A stretch of DNA of 24,632 nt, taken from a virus. Where the stretch lies: positions 1-24,632 of IMG/VR virus record IMGVR_UViG_3300025712_000421; one strand, 5' to 3'. Position numbers and translations under genes: made by a program. The notes beneath the pieces are model-generated. The model was not told the origin of the DNA. It did no database searches and worked only from the letters and a program-made list of their open reading frames with translations. This document shows, piece by piece, positions 6,439 to 13,635 of the stretch (its first letter is position 1; each line of letters begins with the position of its first letter).

Positions 6439-7341
6439 TTAGCTGTCTTGAGCTAACTTCTTAAAGTAATCCATCGCATCGTCTTCCTCTACTTGTGGTG
6501 AGGTTGCTTCTGCTGATGAGATTACAGGTTCTTCTGCAACAGTTTCAGTGTTCACATTAGACCATGGCACTTCTTCCATATCTTCTGCAACTGACTCTGC
6601 TGTAGAGTTACTTACTGAACCTTGTAAACCTAATACTCTATCGAGTTTCTCTTTGAGTTCCTCGTAAGATTTAAATTCACTTGGTGCAATAATACCACTT
6701 AGACTATGGACACTCTTATATATGTCGTTTAGTCTATTTTCATCAGTAAATAATGGTGCAGCTGAATCAAATTCAGATTTATCATAATTCCAGTAACCAT
6801 CAACCTTACGGATTTTGATTTTGAAATTAGCACCTTCATCTCTTAAGTCAAAAGGATTGATTGCTTTCTCATCTTCAAACGCTGGTGAGATTGCTTCCTT
6901 AAGTGCTTCAAAGATTTTTTTACCAAATCTATATTTGAATACTTTACCTTCGTTGTCGGGATTTTTAGGGTCTGAAACAACATAGACATTAGACACATAA
7001 TGTAAACGTCTTTTCTGTTTACGTGCAATCTCTTTGTTTGCTTCAATACCTGTATTCCACAACTGGGTATTATATTCACTGACAGGGTCTTGTTTATTAA
7101 GAGTCGTTAAAGACTTCTCAATATACCAACCACCTGGCCCTTGGAATCCATGGTCGAAGTATGATACCCAAGGCATCTCTTCTCCATCGGGAGTCGGCAA
7201 GAAACGAACTACTGCATAACCATTACCACTCTTATCGAGTTCGGGTTTCCACATAGTATCGTCATTGTAGGATTTTTTTGCACCATCAGATGGTGAAGCT
7301 GTTTCCATTGCAGCTCTTAGTTTATCTAAACTACTTGACAT
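6439..7341 (-). CDS. 32: T4 gp32-like single-stranded DNA-binding protein lacking zinc cysteines
   Basis: 300 residues (T4 301). It coats single-stranded DNA and organises replication and recombination. Matches to T4 gp32: WKPELDKSGNGYAVVRFLP, HGF...GGWYIE near 64-75, and VVSDPKNPDNEGKVFKYRFGKKI, the most conserved block. The C-terminal 50 residues are acidic, as in T4, where this tail recruits partners such as gp59. His64 is kept, but the T4 zinc ligands Cys77, Cys87 and Cys90 are missing (the CPVC segment reads DPVS) and the whole protein has no cysteine. An AGGAGA site precedes the ATG. The leader contains a repeated AU-rich element that may be an autogenous operator. Confidence 0.93.
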   Translation of the reverse strand: MSSSLDKLRAAMETASPSDGAKKSYNDDTMWKPELDKSGNGYAVVRFLPTPDGEEMPWVSYFDHGFQGPGGWYIEKSLTTLNKQDPVSEYNTQLWNTGIEANKEIARKQKRRLHYVSNVYVVSDPKNPDNEGKVFKYRFGKKIFEALKEAISPAFEDEKAINPFDLRDEGANFKIKIRKVDGYWNYDKSEFDSAAPLFTDENRLNDIYKSVHSLSGIIAPSEFKSYEELKEKLDRVLGLQGSVSNSTAESVAEDMEEVPWSNVNTETVAEEPVISSAEATSPQVEEDDAMDYFKKLAQDS

Positions 7342-7352
7342 TGTATTCTCCT

Positions 7353-7386
7353 ATTTTATTACAATTATATCGCATTTTATTACAAT
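7353..7386 (-). promoter_or_regulatory. 13-base direct repeat in the gp32 leader, possible gp32 translational operator
   Basis: On the - strand ATTGTAATAAAAT occurs twice (7374-7386 and 7353-7365), 21 bases apart start to start, just before the AGGAGA site of gene 32. T4 gp32 represses its own mRNA by binding an unstructured A/U-rich tract at the ribosome-binding site. The repeat is seen; the operator role is inferred. Confidence 0.45.
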
Positions 7387-7387
7387 T

Positions 7388-8122
7388 TTATAAAGATACT
7401 TCAGATGGGTGACCCACCCCAAGTATCCACTTTTCACTATTCTCATAGTTAAGTACATTATAGTCTATCTTCACTAACCCGTCAAGGGGTTTTTTCCAAT
7501 AAACATTAATGTTTTCATACTCTCGTAAGAGAGCAAGAAACTGTTGTTGTTGAGTTTGAAAGACTCTATCGTCTTCTGTATAATCAACTTTGTATTTATA
7601 TAGGCCTGACTCACTAAATACATTACTGGGGTCATTATATTCAAGTGCATCGAATCCTATTAAACATATATCTTTATATCCGTTTTCGATTGCATATCCT
7701 AATGCACTCATTCCACCAAATAGGTTCTTGAGTTTAGGATTATTATACATAACTATGTTATTCCCATAGTCCCCATTAATACCTATAAAGAAACATTCCT
7801 TTCCATCATAACTTCCTTGGACTGAAAACTCTGTATCTCCGTCCTTCCTAATCTCGTGGAATTTTTCATATTCCCCAATACCCATCTTCATCATATCCCA
7901 CATTTCAATCGGGACAGTATCGAACTCGGCAAATGCAACTTTGTTAGTCTTGTAGTATTCTTGTTCTACAATTCCTGCTTGGACTTCTATATCAATTGCA
8001 AACAATAAGTCGGGTTTAACAGTGTTAAGTGACACTGCATTAAAACCCCACCACTCTTTATCTTTGTATTCTTCCCAATCTATATTTTTCTGACTTGGGC
8101 CGTTACCTATTAAGTAGAGCAT
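7388..8122 (-). CDS. Protein with N-terminal GNGPS motif, possible MptE-like/DUF115-type or glycan-related
   Basis: 244 residues. It begins MLYLIGNGPSQKNIDW, then WWGFNAVSL and PDLLFAIDI; later FGGMSALGYAIENGYKDICLI followed by GFDALEY. The GxGPS loop plus a late GFD segment is the layout of MptE-like/DUF115 and some sialyltransferase-like proteins found in surface-polysaccharide loci. Catalytic assignment is not possible by eye. It overlaps gene 59 by 13 bases and lies between genes 32 and 59, which are adjacent in T4, so it looks like an insertion into the replication block. Soluble, no membrane segment. Confidence 0.65.
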   Translation of the reverse strand: MLYLIGNGPSQKNIDWEEYKDKEWWGFNAVSLNTVKPDLLFAIDIEVQAGIVEQEYYKTNKVAFAEFDTVPIEMWDMMKMGIGEYEKFHEIRKDGDTEFSVQGSYDGKECFFIGINGDYGNNIVMYNNPKLKNLFGGMSALGYAIENGYKDICLIGFDALEYNDPSNVFSESGLYKYKVDYTEDDRVFQTQQQQFLALLREYENINVYWKKPLDGLVKIDYNVLNYENSEKWILGVGHPSEVSL

Positions 8123-8703
8123 ATTTCGATTAGTTTCTTCTTGTATTTCTTTTGGTCGTATGTTATAAACGACTTGTATTTGTTAATCTTTATGTGTAGG
8201 TCGGGATACACTACCTTCTCTGTTATAAGTGTTTCCCAATCCTTAGTGAAACCTATTATCTCATCCATGATGCAGATGGTTTCTAAACTTGTTTGTTTAC
8301 TCATATATGATTTAAGTAAACGAGGGTGTTGACCATTGACCACTTTAAGTTGAGTATCTATCTTATACTTTCTCATTAAGTCTGATACTTCTGTTTCAAA
8401 CATATATCCAAGTTTCTGATTCCTCTTCTTCCATTCCTTATATCTCTTATCACACTCTTTGTCTAATAAGTCACCTGCCCAATAATCTTTAAAGGATAGG
8501 TTTGCAATGTAGAAGTCTTGCAGTTCTTGTTTATATGTTCGGAACAATTTACCAAAGTGATATTTGTCTTTACGTTTTAAGAAGGAATTGATATCTGACT
8601 TTACCTTTCCGTTGTACTTAACGAAATCATAATCCTTGGAATAGAAGTGTAACTTTATCCCAAGGTATAATGTGTAAGCATCGTATCCTTCTCTAGAAGT
8701 CAT
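8110..8703 (-). CDS. 59: T4 gp59-like replicative helicase loader
   Basis: 197 residues (T4 217). gp59 loads the gp41 helicase on gp32-coated forked DNA. Matches to T4 gp59: DAYTLYLGIKLHFYSKDYDFVKYNGKV at the N terminus (T4 SVYKLYLMIKQHMNGKYDVIKYN), KRKDKYHFGKLFRTYK, FYIANL...DYWAGDL, and a C-terminal domain with LHIKINKYKSFI and two Lys-rich helices. Gene order 32 - (insert) - 59 - (insert) - 33 keeps the T4 order. It starts in a TAATG overlap with the gene upstream. Confidence 0.88.
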   Translation of the reverse strand: MTSREGYDAYTLYLGIKLHFYSKDYDFVKYNGKVKSDINSFLKRKDKYHFGKLFRTYKQELQDFYIANLSFKDYWAGDLLDKECDKRYKEWKKRNQKLGYMFETEVSDLMRKYKIDTQLKVVNGQHPRLLKSYMSKQTSLETICIMDEIIGFTKDWETLITEKVVYPDLHIKINKYKSFITYDQKKYKKKLIEICST

Positions 8704-9014
8704 TAAGTAATAATCTTCTTCTCTGCTGGTACATCAATCAAAGGTGCATCTTTTTCACCTGTTGATATTGCATGTGCCTCAACGACCTTATCGTTGGATG
8801 GAACTACGAACACTACATTGTGGAATGTTGCAATAGGTGGATTCTCCACCCCAGTTGCAGCGATACCTTTTGCAAAACCCATTGACCCATCTTGTGGGTT
8901 GGATAGAATCATCCTAGGGTTCTCAATCGTAATTGCACTATCTTCTTGAGAGAGTAGTTTTCCAACATACTCTCCACTAATTGTAACTACTGTTACTACG
9001 TCACCTGTTTGCAT
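8703..9014 (-). CDS. Small beta-rich conserved phage protein (Sm-like appearance)
   Basis: 103 residues. MQTGDVVTVVTISGEYVGKLLSQEDSAITIENPRMI looks like a five-strand Sm/SH3-type barrel start: a Gly-Asp loop, alternating hydrophobic residues, then NPRMI. FHNVVFVVP forms a further strand. Proteins of this type are common next to genes 59 and 33 in marine T4-like phages; function unknown. The Sm resemblance is a fold guess. TAATG overlaps join it to gene 33 upstream and to gene 59 downstream, so the three are likely translated together. Confidence 0.7.
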   Translation of the reverse strand: MQTGDVVTVVTISGEYVGKLLSQEDSAITIENPRMILSNPQDGSMGFAKGIAATGVENPPIATFHNVVFVVPSNDKVVEAHAISTGEKDAPLIDVPAEKKIIT

Positions 9015-9256
9015 TATTTCTCCGTTACTGCAAAGAATCCTTTTAGGGAACTCTGCGAATGATTACCTCTATTTACCATATTGAGTCCAGTTGCTTCTGC
9101 TTCTAGTTTCTCTTTTAGAGGTTGAGATAATAACCTCTTTGCTGACTCGGGTTCGATGTTATTCATTTCACATACTTTTACACATGCATCCATAACTTCC
9201 GTCCCTCTCATAATCAATTTTTCAACTTGTTCAGTGAATTCTTTACGTGATATCAT
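9014..9256 (-). CDS. 33: T4 gp33-like late transcription coactivator
   Basis: 80 residues (T4 112). gp33 bridges the sliding clamp and host RNA polymerase to activate late promoters. The pattern VMDACVKVCEMNNIEPESAKRLLSQPLKEKLEAEATGLN, split over two helices, follows the T4 layout (YLEATTAFLEENSIP...IIEKIQSEA). The end SSLKGFF resembles the clamp-binding hydrophobic LDFLL of T4 gp33, though here six residues follow it. The T4 N-terminal extension is missing. The position beside gene 59 supports the call. The start overlaps the upstream stop as ATGA. TATAAATA boxes elsewhere in the window are its expected targets, together with a gp55-like factor not in this window. Confidence 0.78.
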   Translation of the reverse strand: MISRKEFTEQVEKLIMRGTEVMDACVKVCEMNNIEPESAKRLLSQPLKEKLEAEATGLNMVNRGNHSQSSLKGFFAVTEK

Positions 9257-9588
9257 CGGTACAGTGCCTCTCCGTCTTTGATAAACGAATGTGTAACTTC
9301 TGTAAAACCTTTTCTATCTGAAATCCAATCCTCTTCATCATCAAATGTTTCTGAATACTCGATGAGTTCTCTAATAGCATCATCAACATGATAACCATTG
9401 AGGTGTGCATAGTGTGGGTCAATTACGTTTTCTATTTCAAACCCAACTTCAACTTCTCCATCCTCGATGAACTCTTCAATCATGGTATCACATATACCTA
9501 AAACTTCTAGTGCTTCTGCACTGATTCTCTTTTCTTTTATTAATGAAACATGATGTCCTTCATGCACTCTTATTCTGATATCTTCCAT
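9253..9588 (-). CDS. Acidic conserved hypothetical protein
   Basis: 111 residues, strongly acidic, with many Glu/Asp (for example a run EDGEVEVGFEIENV). It contains HEGHHVSL near the N terminus and two possible helices. No family recognised. An ACGGAG-type site lies about 8 bases before the ATG. It precedes gene 33 with an ATGA overlap and follows the nuclease gene by one base, so it is co-transcribed with the replication genes. Confidence 0.7.
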   Translation of the reverse strand: MEDIRIRVHEGHHVSLIKEKRISAEALEVLGICDTMIEEFIEDGEVEVGFEIENVIDPHYAHLNGYHVDDAIRELIEYSETFDDEEDWISDRKGFTEVTHSFIKDGEALYR

Positions 9589-9589
9589 T

Positions 9590-10270
9590 CTATACTCCGT
9601 ATATATTTTTATATCTGACTCGTAAGTCGTTTAACTCATCTACATAGTCCCTAGGGTCTGCTGTAAATATTTGAAAGGCATTGTGTCCTTCCACCGCTAC
9701 TAATGCAGTAATCTCTTCGATTGCCTGTCCCGTAAGTTCTTCTACCATAATTGCATATGCAGTCATTTGTATATACCATGGTTTTGCCATGTATTCTTCT
9801 TTATACTTTGCACTGGTTTTAAAATCTATTATACTTAACTGGTCGTCAAAGATACCAACACAATCGACACGACCAGCCATTTGTAATACGTTTGAATAGA
9901 GAGGTGCTTCAATTGCAATCGGTATGACCTCGTCTAATACTGGTTGCATTGCCTTAAACATACCTTCCTGTAAAACGTTATCAAACTCTATAAACTCTTT
10001 TTCTTTTCTTAAATAATCTTCTACTAAGTTATGGAAGGTAGTTCCACGTTTAGTTGCTTGTGCAGTAATCTTGTTTGCAGTCTCTTCACCTACACGTTTT
10101 CTCCATAGTTTGATATGGTCACGTGATAGTAGACCAGTTACACTCGTGACACTTGGGTAGTAAAAACTTTCGTCTGTATCCGTATAGTATCTCTTACCAT
10201 CTTTGTTAGTTGTTTTTAAGTCTAGATGTTCAAGTTCATGTAACTCTACTAAGTTGGTTTTTAATTTCAT
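9590..10270 (-). CDS. PD-(D/E)XK exonuclease (RecB/Cas4-like)
   Basis: 226 residues. Motifs of the RecB/Cas4 nuclease fold are in order: RGTTFHNLVEDYL with His80, EAPLYS with Glu121, GRVDCVGIF with Asp136, LSIIDFKTSAK with Asp149 and Lys151, and the helix WYIQMTAYA with Gln168 and Tyr172. These are the metal-binding and catalytic residues of the family. Such single-domain nucleases are common in marine T4-like phages and probably act in recombination or host DNA breakdown. No cysteines for a Cas4-type Fe-S cluster are arranged around the domain, so plain exonuclease is preferred over Cas4. Confidence 0.85.
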   Translation of the reverse strand: MKLKTNLVELHELEHLDLKTTNKDGKRYYTDTDESFYYPSVTSVTGLLSRDHIKLWRKRVGEETANKITAQATKRGTTFHNLVEDYLRKEKEFIEFDNVLQEGMFKAMQPVLDEVIPIAIEAPLYSNVLQMAGRVDCVGIFDDQLSIIDFKTSAKYKEEYMAKPWYIQMTAYAIMVEELTGQAIEEITALVAVEGHNAFQIFTADPRDYVDELNDLRVRYKNIYGV

Positions 10271-10279
10271 AGTTCTATT

Positions 10280-10591
10280 TTACTTCTTTCTTGACTGAAT
10301 GTCTAGGTGTTTTTTGACTATTTCTTTAGTCTTTACTTCTTTGACCCCACGTTGTCTATGTCTGTCCATAGGTGAGCCTGGGTTTGCAGAAGAAATTTTA
10401 TTGAGGACATCTTTGAATCCACCATCGGGTTTTACCCTGTCACCATGTCCACCAACAATACCTGGCGTTCCAAGTATAACTTGTTTGAGGTGTGGGTTAT
10501 CTTCTTTGAATTGGTCGAGTTTGGTATAGGACATGTTATGTTCTTCAACTTCACCTGTCTCATTATTTAAAAAATCATATAAGGGCATCAT
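10280..10591 (-). CDS. Conserved phage protein, FmdB-like start without zinc cysteines
   Basis: 103 residues. The start MMPLYDFLNNETGEVEEHNM resembles the FmdB zinc-ribbon family (MPxYDYxCxxCG) but both CxxC pairs are replaced, so no zinc ribbon can form. The middle segment DGGFKDVLNKISSANPGSPM is shared by a family of marine phage proteins of unknown function. The C terminus is Lys-rich. It is preceded by an ATGA overlap with the 179-residue gene. Confidence 0.7.
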   Translation of the reverse strand: MMPLYDFLNNETGEVEEHNMSYTKLDQFKEDNPHLKQVILGTPGIVGGHGDRVKPDGGFKDVLNKISSANPGSPMDRHRQRGVKEVKTKEIVKKHLDIQSRKK

Positions 10592-11127
10592 GCTACCATA
10601 AATTGTGGGACTGGTCTATCAGTCCATCTTGCAAAGTCTTTCTTGTAGACTGCATAGTATTTATGGTATGCATTTAAGACACTTTCACACTTAACATCAT
10701 CAGGCATACACTGGGGTGGTACTTTCCACTGACCCAATGTAATGTTGTTTGGTATTTCATTGAGTACATCTCTGAGTTTTTCATCAGTCATATGTACACG
10801 ACCATAACGATAAGTGTATTCGTCACATAGTGCAACAAACATATCATACATGTATTGGTATTGAATTGCATTCTCACGAACCCATATTGCACTTGGGTGT
10901 TTGATGTGAGATGCTTTGTATAAAACATTTTCTTTGACAGAGTCTTGCATTTTCCATCGTCTGATATTTCTACCTAGTTTAGTTTTACCTTGATATTCTG
11001 TACCATCTAAGATACGATGTGCAGTAGACAATAGTTGTGCATACTCAATGACCATTTTGACTACATGTTTGTCACAATGCAACTTTGCAGATTTGACTGG
11101 GTCGTCATGTAAATAAAATATATTCAT
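10588..11127 (-). CDS. Conserved marine-phage protein (NIFYLxxDP...CDKHVVKM type)
   Basis: 179 residues. The N terminus MNIFYLHDDPVKSAKLHCDK followed by HVVKMVIEYAQLLSTAHRIL is strongly conserved in phages in my experience, with invariant-looking Asp, His and Lys residues that suggest an enzyme. The middle HPSAIWVRENAIQYQYM and the C terminus YHKYYAVYKKDFARW also recur. Some databases link such proteins to DNA-damage glycosylases; I could not confirm that from sequence, so the function is left open. Joined by ATGA overlaps to both neighbours. Confidence 0.75.
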   Translation of the reverse strand: MNIFYLHDDPVKSAKLHCDKHVVKMVIEYAQLLSTAHRILDGTEYQGKTKLGRNIRRWKMQDSVKENVLYKASHIKHPSAIWVRENAIQYQYMYDMFVALCDEYTYRYGRVHMTDEKLRDVLNEIPNNITLGQWKVPPQCMPDDVKCESVLNAYHKYYAVYKKDFARWTDRPVPQFMVA

Positions 11128-11387
11128 AGTTGTTTAATCTCCAATAAGAACTCTTCGACATTCTTCCATGTCAAGTGTCCGATAACATCTTCGGTTATAC
11201 CACTAGTATAACATATTTCACCAGTCTTGTCCATAGAGTAATCTAAAACTGCAAGTTCCCATAACCCACTCTTACCACCATAACTAAAATCGTGTTTGAC
11301 TACACTTGCACCATAGTTATTTGGAAACTGATAGACGTGTTGCACTCCATCGTTAACATAATTTGTTTCTGTTTGATATTGATTCAT
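11124..11387 (-). CDS. Small conserved phage protein
   Basis: 87 residues. The central part YQFPNNYGASVVKHDFSYGG, then GLWELAVLDY and ITEDVIGHLTW, is a widely recurring phage pattern without known function: beta strands, a Gly-rich turn and a C-terminal helix. No catalytic motif is seen. Linked by ATGA overlaps to the 179-residue gene downstream and to the cell-wall hydrolase upstream. Confidence 0.7.
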   Translation of the reverse strand: MNQYQTETNYVNDGVQHVYQFPNNYGASVVKHDFSYGGKSGLWELAVLDYSMDKTGEICYTSGITEDVIGHLTWKNVEEFLLEIKQL

Positions 11388-11887
11388 TTGTAAAATATAT
11401 GGTCGTTAATAATTACAGTCTCATTCAATGAGTCTGCCCAATAAGGGTGAACTGTATTTGCATGATAGTGGGTTGCACCTTCAGTGATATCTCCGTATCC
11501 ACCTTGCACTACGTTCCTTGCAATGTTGAGTGAAGATAACCACGTTGGACTATCCACTGGGTCGTCTGACTTACCATCACAAAACCAACTGAACTGACAC
11601 ATGTTTAACACTGGAACACTTGAACCTTTCCAGTTAGTTCTCCACTTTGCATCGTATATAACATCACATGCAGTAGATGGATAGTTAGGATGTGCCATTC
11701 TATTCTGAACTACTTGTGCAACTGCAATCTTACCTGCTAGAGGTTGGTTACCACTCTCAAAGTAAATGTTCTGTGCCATACAATAAATCTCATTGTTTGC
11801 ATCTGAAGCTTCAACCTTCATTACCATTGCACCACATAGGAAACCTAGGAATGCACCTAGTGTAAAACTTATATATCTCATCTTCAT
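11384..11887 (-). CDS. SleB/CwlJ-type cell-wall hydrolase with N-terminal signal anchor
   Basis: 167 residues from the chosen start. An N-terminal hydrophobic segment (ISFTLGAFLGFLCGAMVM) is a signal peptide or anchor ending near a VEAS cleavage-like site. The catalytic domain follows: YCMAQNIYFESGNQPLAGK with the expected catalytic Glu, AVAQVVQNRM, CQFSWFCDG, and the C-terminal GATHYHANTVHPYW and HIFYK, all hallmarks of the SleB domain (lytic transglycosylase or amidase). It probably acts as an exported endolysin. I chose the ATG at 11887 because it overlaps the upstream stop as ATGA; an in-frame ATG six codons earlier (11905) is possible. Confidence 0.88.
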   Translation of the reverse strand: MKMRYISFTLGAFLGFLCGAMVMKVEASDANNEIYCMAQNIYFESGNQPLAGKIAVAQVVQNRMAHPNYPSTACDVIYDAKWRTNWKGSSVPVLNMCQFSWFCDGKSDDPVDSPTWLSSLNIARNVVQGGYGDITEGATHYHANTVHPYWADSLNETVIINDHIFYK

Positions 11888-12084
11888 GATTTGTACTCTG
11901 TCCATGCTTTAAATATTGTTTGTGCTTGTTCTTTAGAGAACCCAAATGTATCTTGTAACCACCTAGGAGCTCCGAACATATTCATCTTACCACTTTCCTG
12001 TAGTGCATCTAATTCGGGGAACCACTCTGCAGATTCAAATGGAATTTGATTTTGATTTAATCCTTCGTACATATTAACACCCAC
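11884..12084 (-). CDS. Small conserved phage protein
   Basis: 66 residues. The segment FGAPRWLQDTFGFSKEQAQTIF resembles a small helical domain common in phage proteins (a Gly-Ala-Pro-Arg turn, then two helices). The N-terminal half is acidic and aromatic (SAEWFPELDAL). No known function. It overlaps the gene before it by 11 bases and its stop overlaps the hydrolase start, so it could regulate or be coupled to lysis; that is speculation. Confidence 0.6.
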   Translation of the reverse strand: MGVNMYEGLNQNQIPFESAEWFPELDALQESGKMNMFGAPRWLQDTFGFSKEQAQTIFKAWTEYKS

Positions 12085-12280
12085 TCGTCATGTGTGCATA
12101 TGCATCGGGACAATCTTTAACCCCACACATACATGTATCTTCAAACATGTCACCTTGAAAAGGATTCATGTCTTGTGCATTGGTTGTTCCATAAGTTGCA
12201 AGATTTATAACATCATCTGCTGATAACTTACCCTCAGTACATTGTGCAATTAGTTTTGCACTTTCATAATTAAGCTGCAT
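12074..12280 (-). CDS. Small hypothetical protein with Cys-rich C terminus
   Basis: 68 residues from the ATG at 12280. This start is preferred over an upstream in-frame one (12328) because GGAGA lies 5-9 bases before it and the longer version would overlap the 129-residue gene by 59 bases. The C-terminal part has CMCGVKDC and a final Cys, four cysteines plus a His that may bind a metal. No family recognised. Confidence 0.6.
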   Translation of the reverse strand: MQLNYESAKLIAQCTEGKLSADDVINLATYGTTNAQDMNPFQGDMFEDTCMCGVKDCPDAYAHMTSGC

Positions 12281-12659
12281 ATCTTTCTCCGTTGTGGTTT
12301 TCACCATTTCTATTAAAGTTGTCAACAATCATGTCAACAACATCTGTTGCATTGTAAGAAGTTCCACCAATATTCCATTGACATTCTTCTAGAGGGACAT
12401 ACCCATACTTCCATGCATAGATAGTGACTGTTTCATATTCCCAGTCGTCATAATCAATCTCGTCAACATTGTTTGCATCATAATACTTTGCATCAATGAC
12501 CCACTCACATGACACTTTGTCATATGGGTCTGCACTAGTAAACGTTGGAGGCCCCAACACTGCGACTAACCTGTCATAGGTTGTCGTCTTATATCCCTTA
12601 AGGGAAGTTCCACCCGAACACATATCGGGAGAACATACTTCGTAATCTTTTATTATCAT
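12270..12659 (-). CDS. Conserved phage hypothetical protein
   Basis: 129 residues, acidic and aromatic-rich. It shows YDRLVAVLGPPTF, DKVSCEWVIDAKY and TVTIYAWKYG, then WNIGGTSYNATDVVDMI. This strand-turn-strand pattern (LGxP..dK..xEW....iY.WK..w.IGG) recurs in many phages without assigned function. The start lies one base after the stop of the 171-residue gene. No ribosome-binding site of note; probably translated by coupling. Confidence 0.7.
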   Translation of the reverse strand: MIIKDYEVCSPDMCSGGTSLKGYKTTTYDRLVAVLGPPTFTSADPYDKVSCEWVIDAKYYDANNVDEIDYDDWEYETVTIYAWKYGYVPLEECQWNIGGTSYNATDVVDMIVDNFNRNGENHNGERYAA

Positions 12660-12660
12660 A

Positions 12661-13176
12661 TTATGCCACCTCTAAATTATCTAAATATTCTTGAAGTCCT
12701 TTCTGACCAACACATCTCTGTCCATCAGTCATTTCGAAAACAGAGTGGTAGGACTTCACTTTCCCATCTGCAGTATAAAACCAAGTTTGTCTTTGGTTTG
12801 CAATCTCATTCCTTAACCAACCATCTGTAGTATTGTCGGTGAACTTAGACATTGTCCAAGCAATCTCTGACATAGGTTTACCACCTTTGATTAACTTGTA
12901 AGGAGTATCCCACTCATCCCAAGGATTCTCATCATGGTCAACTAGTTCCCAATCAATGACATAACACTCGGAAGCAGGGTTAGAGTAAACAAAGATAGGT
13001 GACACTTCGTCAACCAAACCTTGTAGATACTCTGTATTGATAAAATCAATATCCTCAATCACATAAACAGAACCACCTTTGAATTTCCAGTATGGTTCAG
13101 AAACACCATGTTCATAACCTTCGTCATGAGCTGCATAGTTTTCTTTGTATTGTGTGTGAATTACTAATTTTAACAT
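12661..13176 (-). CDS. Hypothetical early protein, first gene after promoter P1
   Basis: 171 residues. I chose the ATG at 13176 because AAAGGAGA lies at ideal distance before it. An in-frame ATG at 13203 is rejected because it lies upstream of the predicted transcript start. The protein begins LKLVIHTQYKENYAAHDEGY and has KFKGGSVYVI, a Trp/Asp-rich middle (NPWDEWDTPYKLI) and an alpha-helical end. No membrane segment. Similar proteins occur in marine T4-like phages; function unknown. It heads the operon that runs down to at least the SleB gene. Confidence 0.7.
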   Translation of the reverse strand: MLKLVIHTQYKENYAAHDEGYEHGVSEPYWKFKGGSVYVIEDIDFINTEYLQGLVDEVSPIFVYSNPASECYVIDWELVDHDENPWDEWDTPYKLIKGGKPMSEIAWTMSKFTDNTTDGWLRNEIANQRQTWFYTADGKVKSYHSVFEMTDGQRCVGQKGLQEYLDNLEVA

Positions 13177-13185
13177 ATTGTCTCC

Positions 13186-13233
13186 TTTTTTCATTATATA
13201 CATAGTATACTAAAAAGTGAGGGGCATTGTCAA
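13186..13233 (-). repeat. 48-base promoter repeat, copy 1
   Basis: It matches 13746-13793 at 45 of 48 positions by eye, covering -35, spacer, -10 and about 18 bases of the transcribed leader (TATGTATATAATGAAAAA on the - strand). The differences lie in the spacer and -35 region. The third promoter (14140-14169) shares only the promoter core. Confidence 0.8.
13204..13233 (-). promoter_or_regulatory. Sigma70-type promoter P1
   Basis: On the - strand TTGACA (13228-13233), an 18-base spacer, and TATACT (13204-13209). The -35 box matches the consensus exactly. The predicted transcript begins near 13197 and leads into AAAGGAGA-ATG of the 171-residue gene. The -35 hexamer sits in the loop of the terminator hairpin at 13220-13238. 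Confidence 0.75.
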
Positions 13234-13238
13234 CCCCT
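13212..13238 (-). terminator. Intrinsic terminator overlapping promoter P1
   Basis: AGGGG (13234-13238), a 9-base loop containing TTGACA, CCCCT (13220-13224), then CACTTTTTAG. It starts within the TAG stop of the 132-residue gene, the expected place to end the upstream operon. The stem is short (5 pairs). Confidence 0.5.
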
Positions 13239-13635
13239 ACCTTAAATAATCTGGCCCATAAATCCTTGCAGAATTTGGGTCGATTGAATAACCATCAAAT
13301 AGGTTACCTCGTGGTTGATTGATAGCAGGAGTTTTCCACCCTGCTGACTTTAAGACATCACCACTTTCAAATTTAACATTACCTTTGGTAAACTCTAAGA
13401 TGTTGATGAATCCCCAACAAGATGATGGTTGACCATTCTCTACTGAATAGACACGAATGTATTTTTTTCCGATTGAAAAATCGTGAGTTGTATTTCCACG
13501 AGTGTGTTCCCATCTATCGTTCATTGCATCAGTCAAGTCTTCACATAGTTTCTCAACTGCAGTACATAGGTTGTCTGCTTTTTCTAATGCAACTTGTTCT
13601 GCATTGACTTCGTTTACTAGTTCTGATAATTTCAT
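13237..13635 (-). CDS. Conserved marine-phage hypothetical protein
   Basis: 132 residues. An N-terminal helix is followed by a compact domain with GKKYIRVYSVENGQPSSCWG, FINILEF, FESGDVLKSAGWKTPAINQP and RGNLFDGYS, ending YGPDYLR. The GDVLKxAxWKTPAxNxxRGN pattern is very common among T4-like marine phages and looks like a small enzyme or nucleic-acid-binding fold, but its function is unknown. Its ATG overlaps the stop of the 31-residue membrane peptide (TAATG), and its stop lies at the base of the terminator/P1 element. Confidence 0.75.
   Translation of the reverse strand: MKLSELVNEVNAEQVALEKADNLCTAVEKLCEDLTDAMNDRWEHTRGNTTHDFSIGKKYIRVYSVENGQPSSCWGFINILEFTKGNVKFESGDVLKSAGWKTPAINQPRGNLFDGYSIDPNSARIYGPDYLR

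Noticed and set aside
7593-7600. TATAAATA late promoter match on the - strand
   Set aside because: It lies in the middle of the GNGPS gene, far from any start codon and within early-type replication genes; likely chance from Tyr-Lys codons.
13177-13203. Upstream ATG adding nine codons to the 171-residue gene
   Set aside because: It lies at or before the predicted P1 transcript start; the ATG at 13176 has an ideal AAAGGAGA site.
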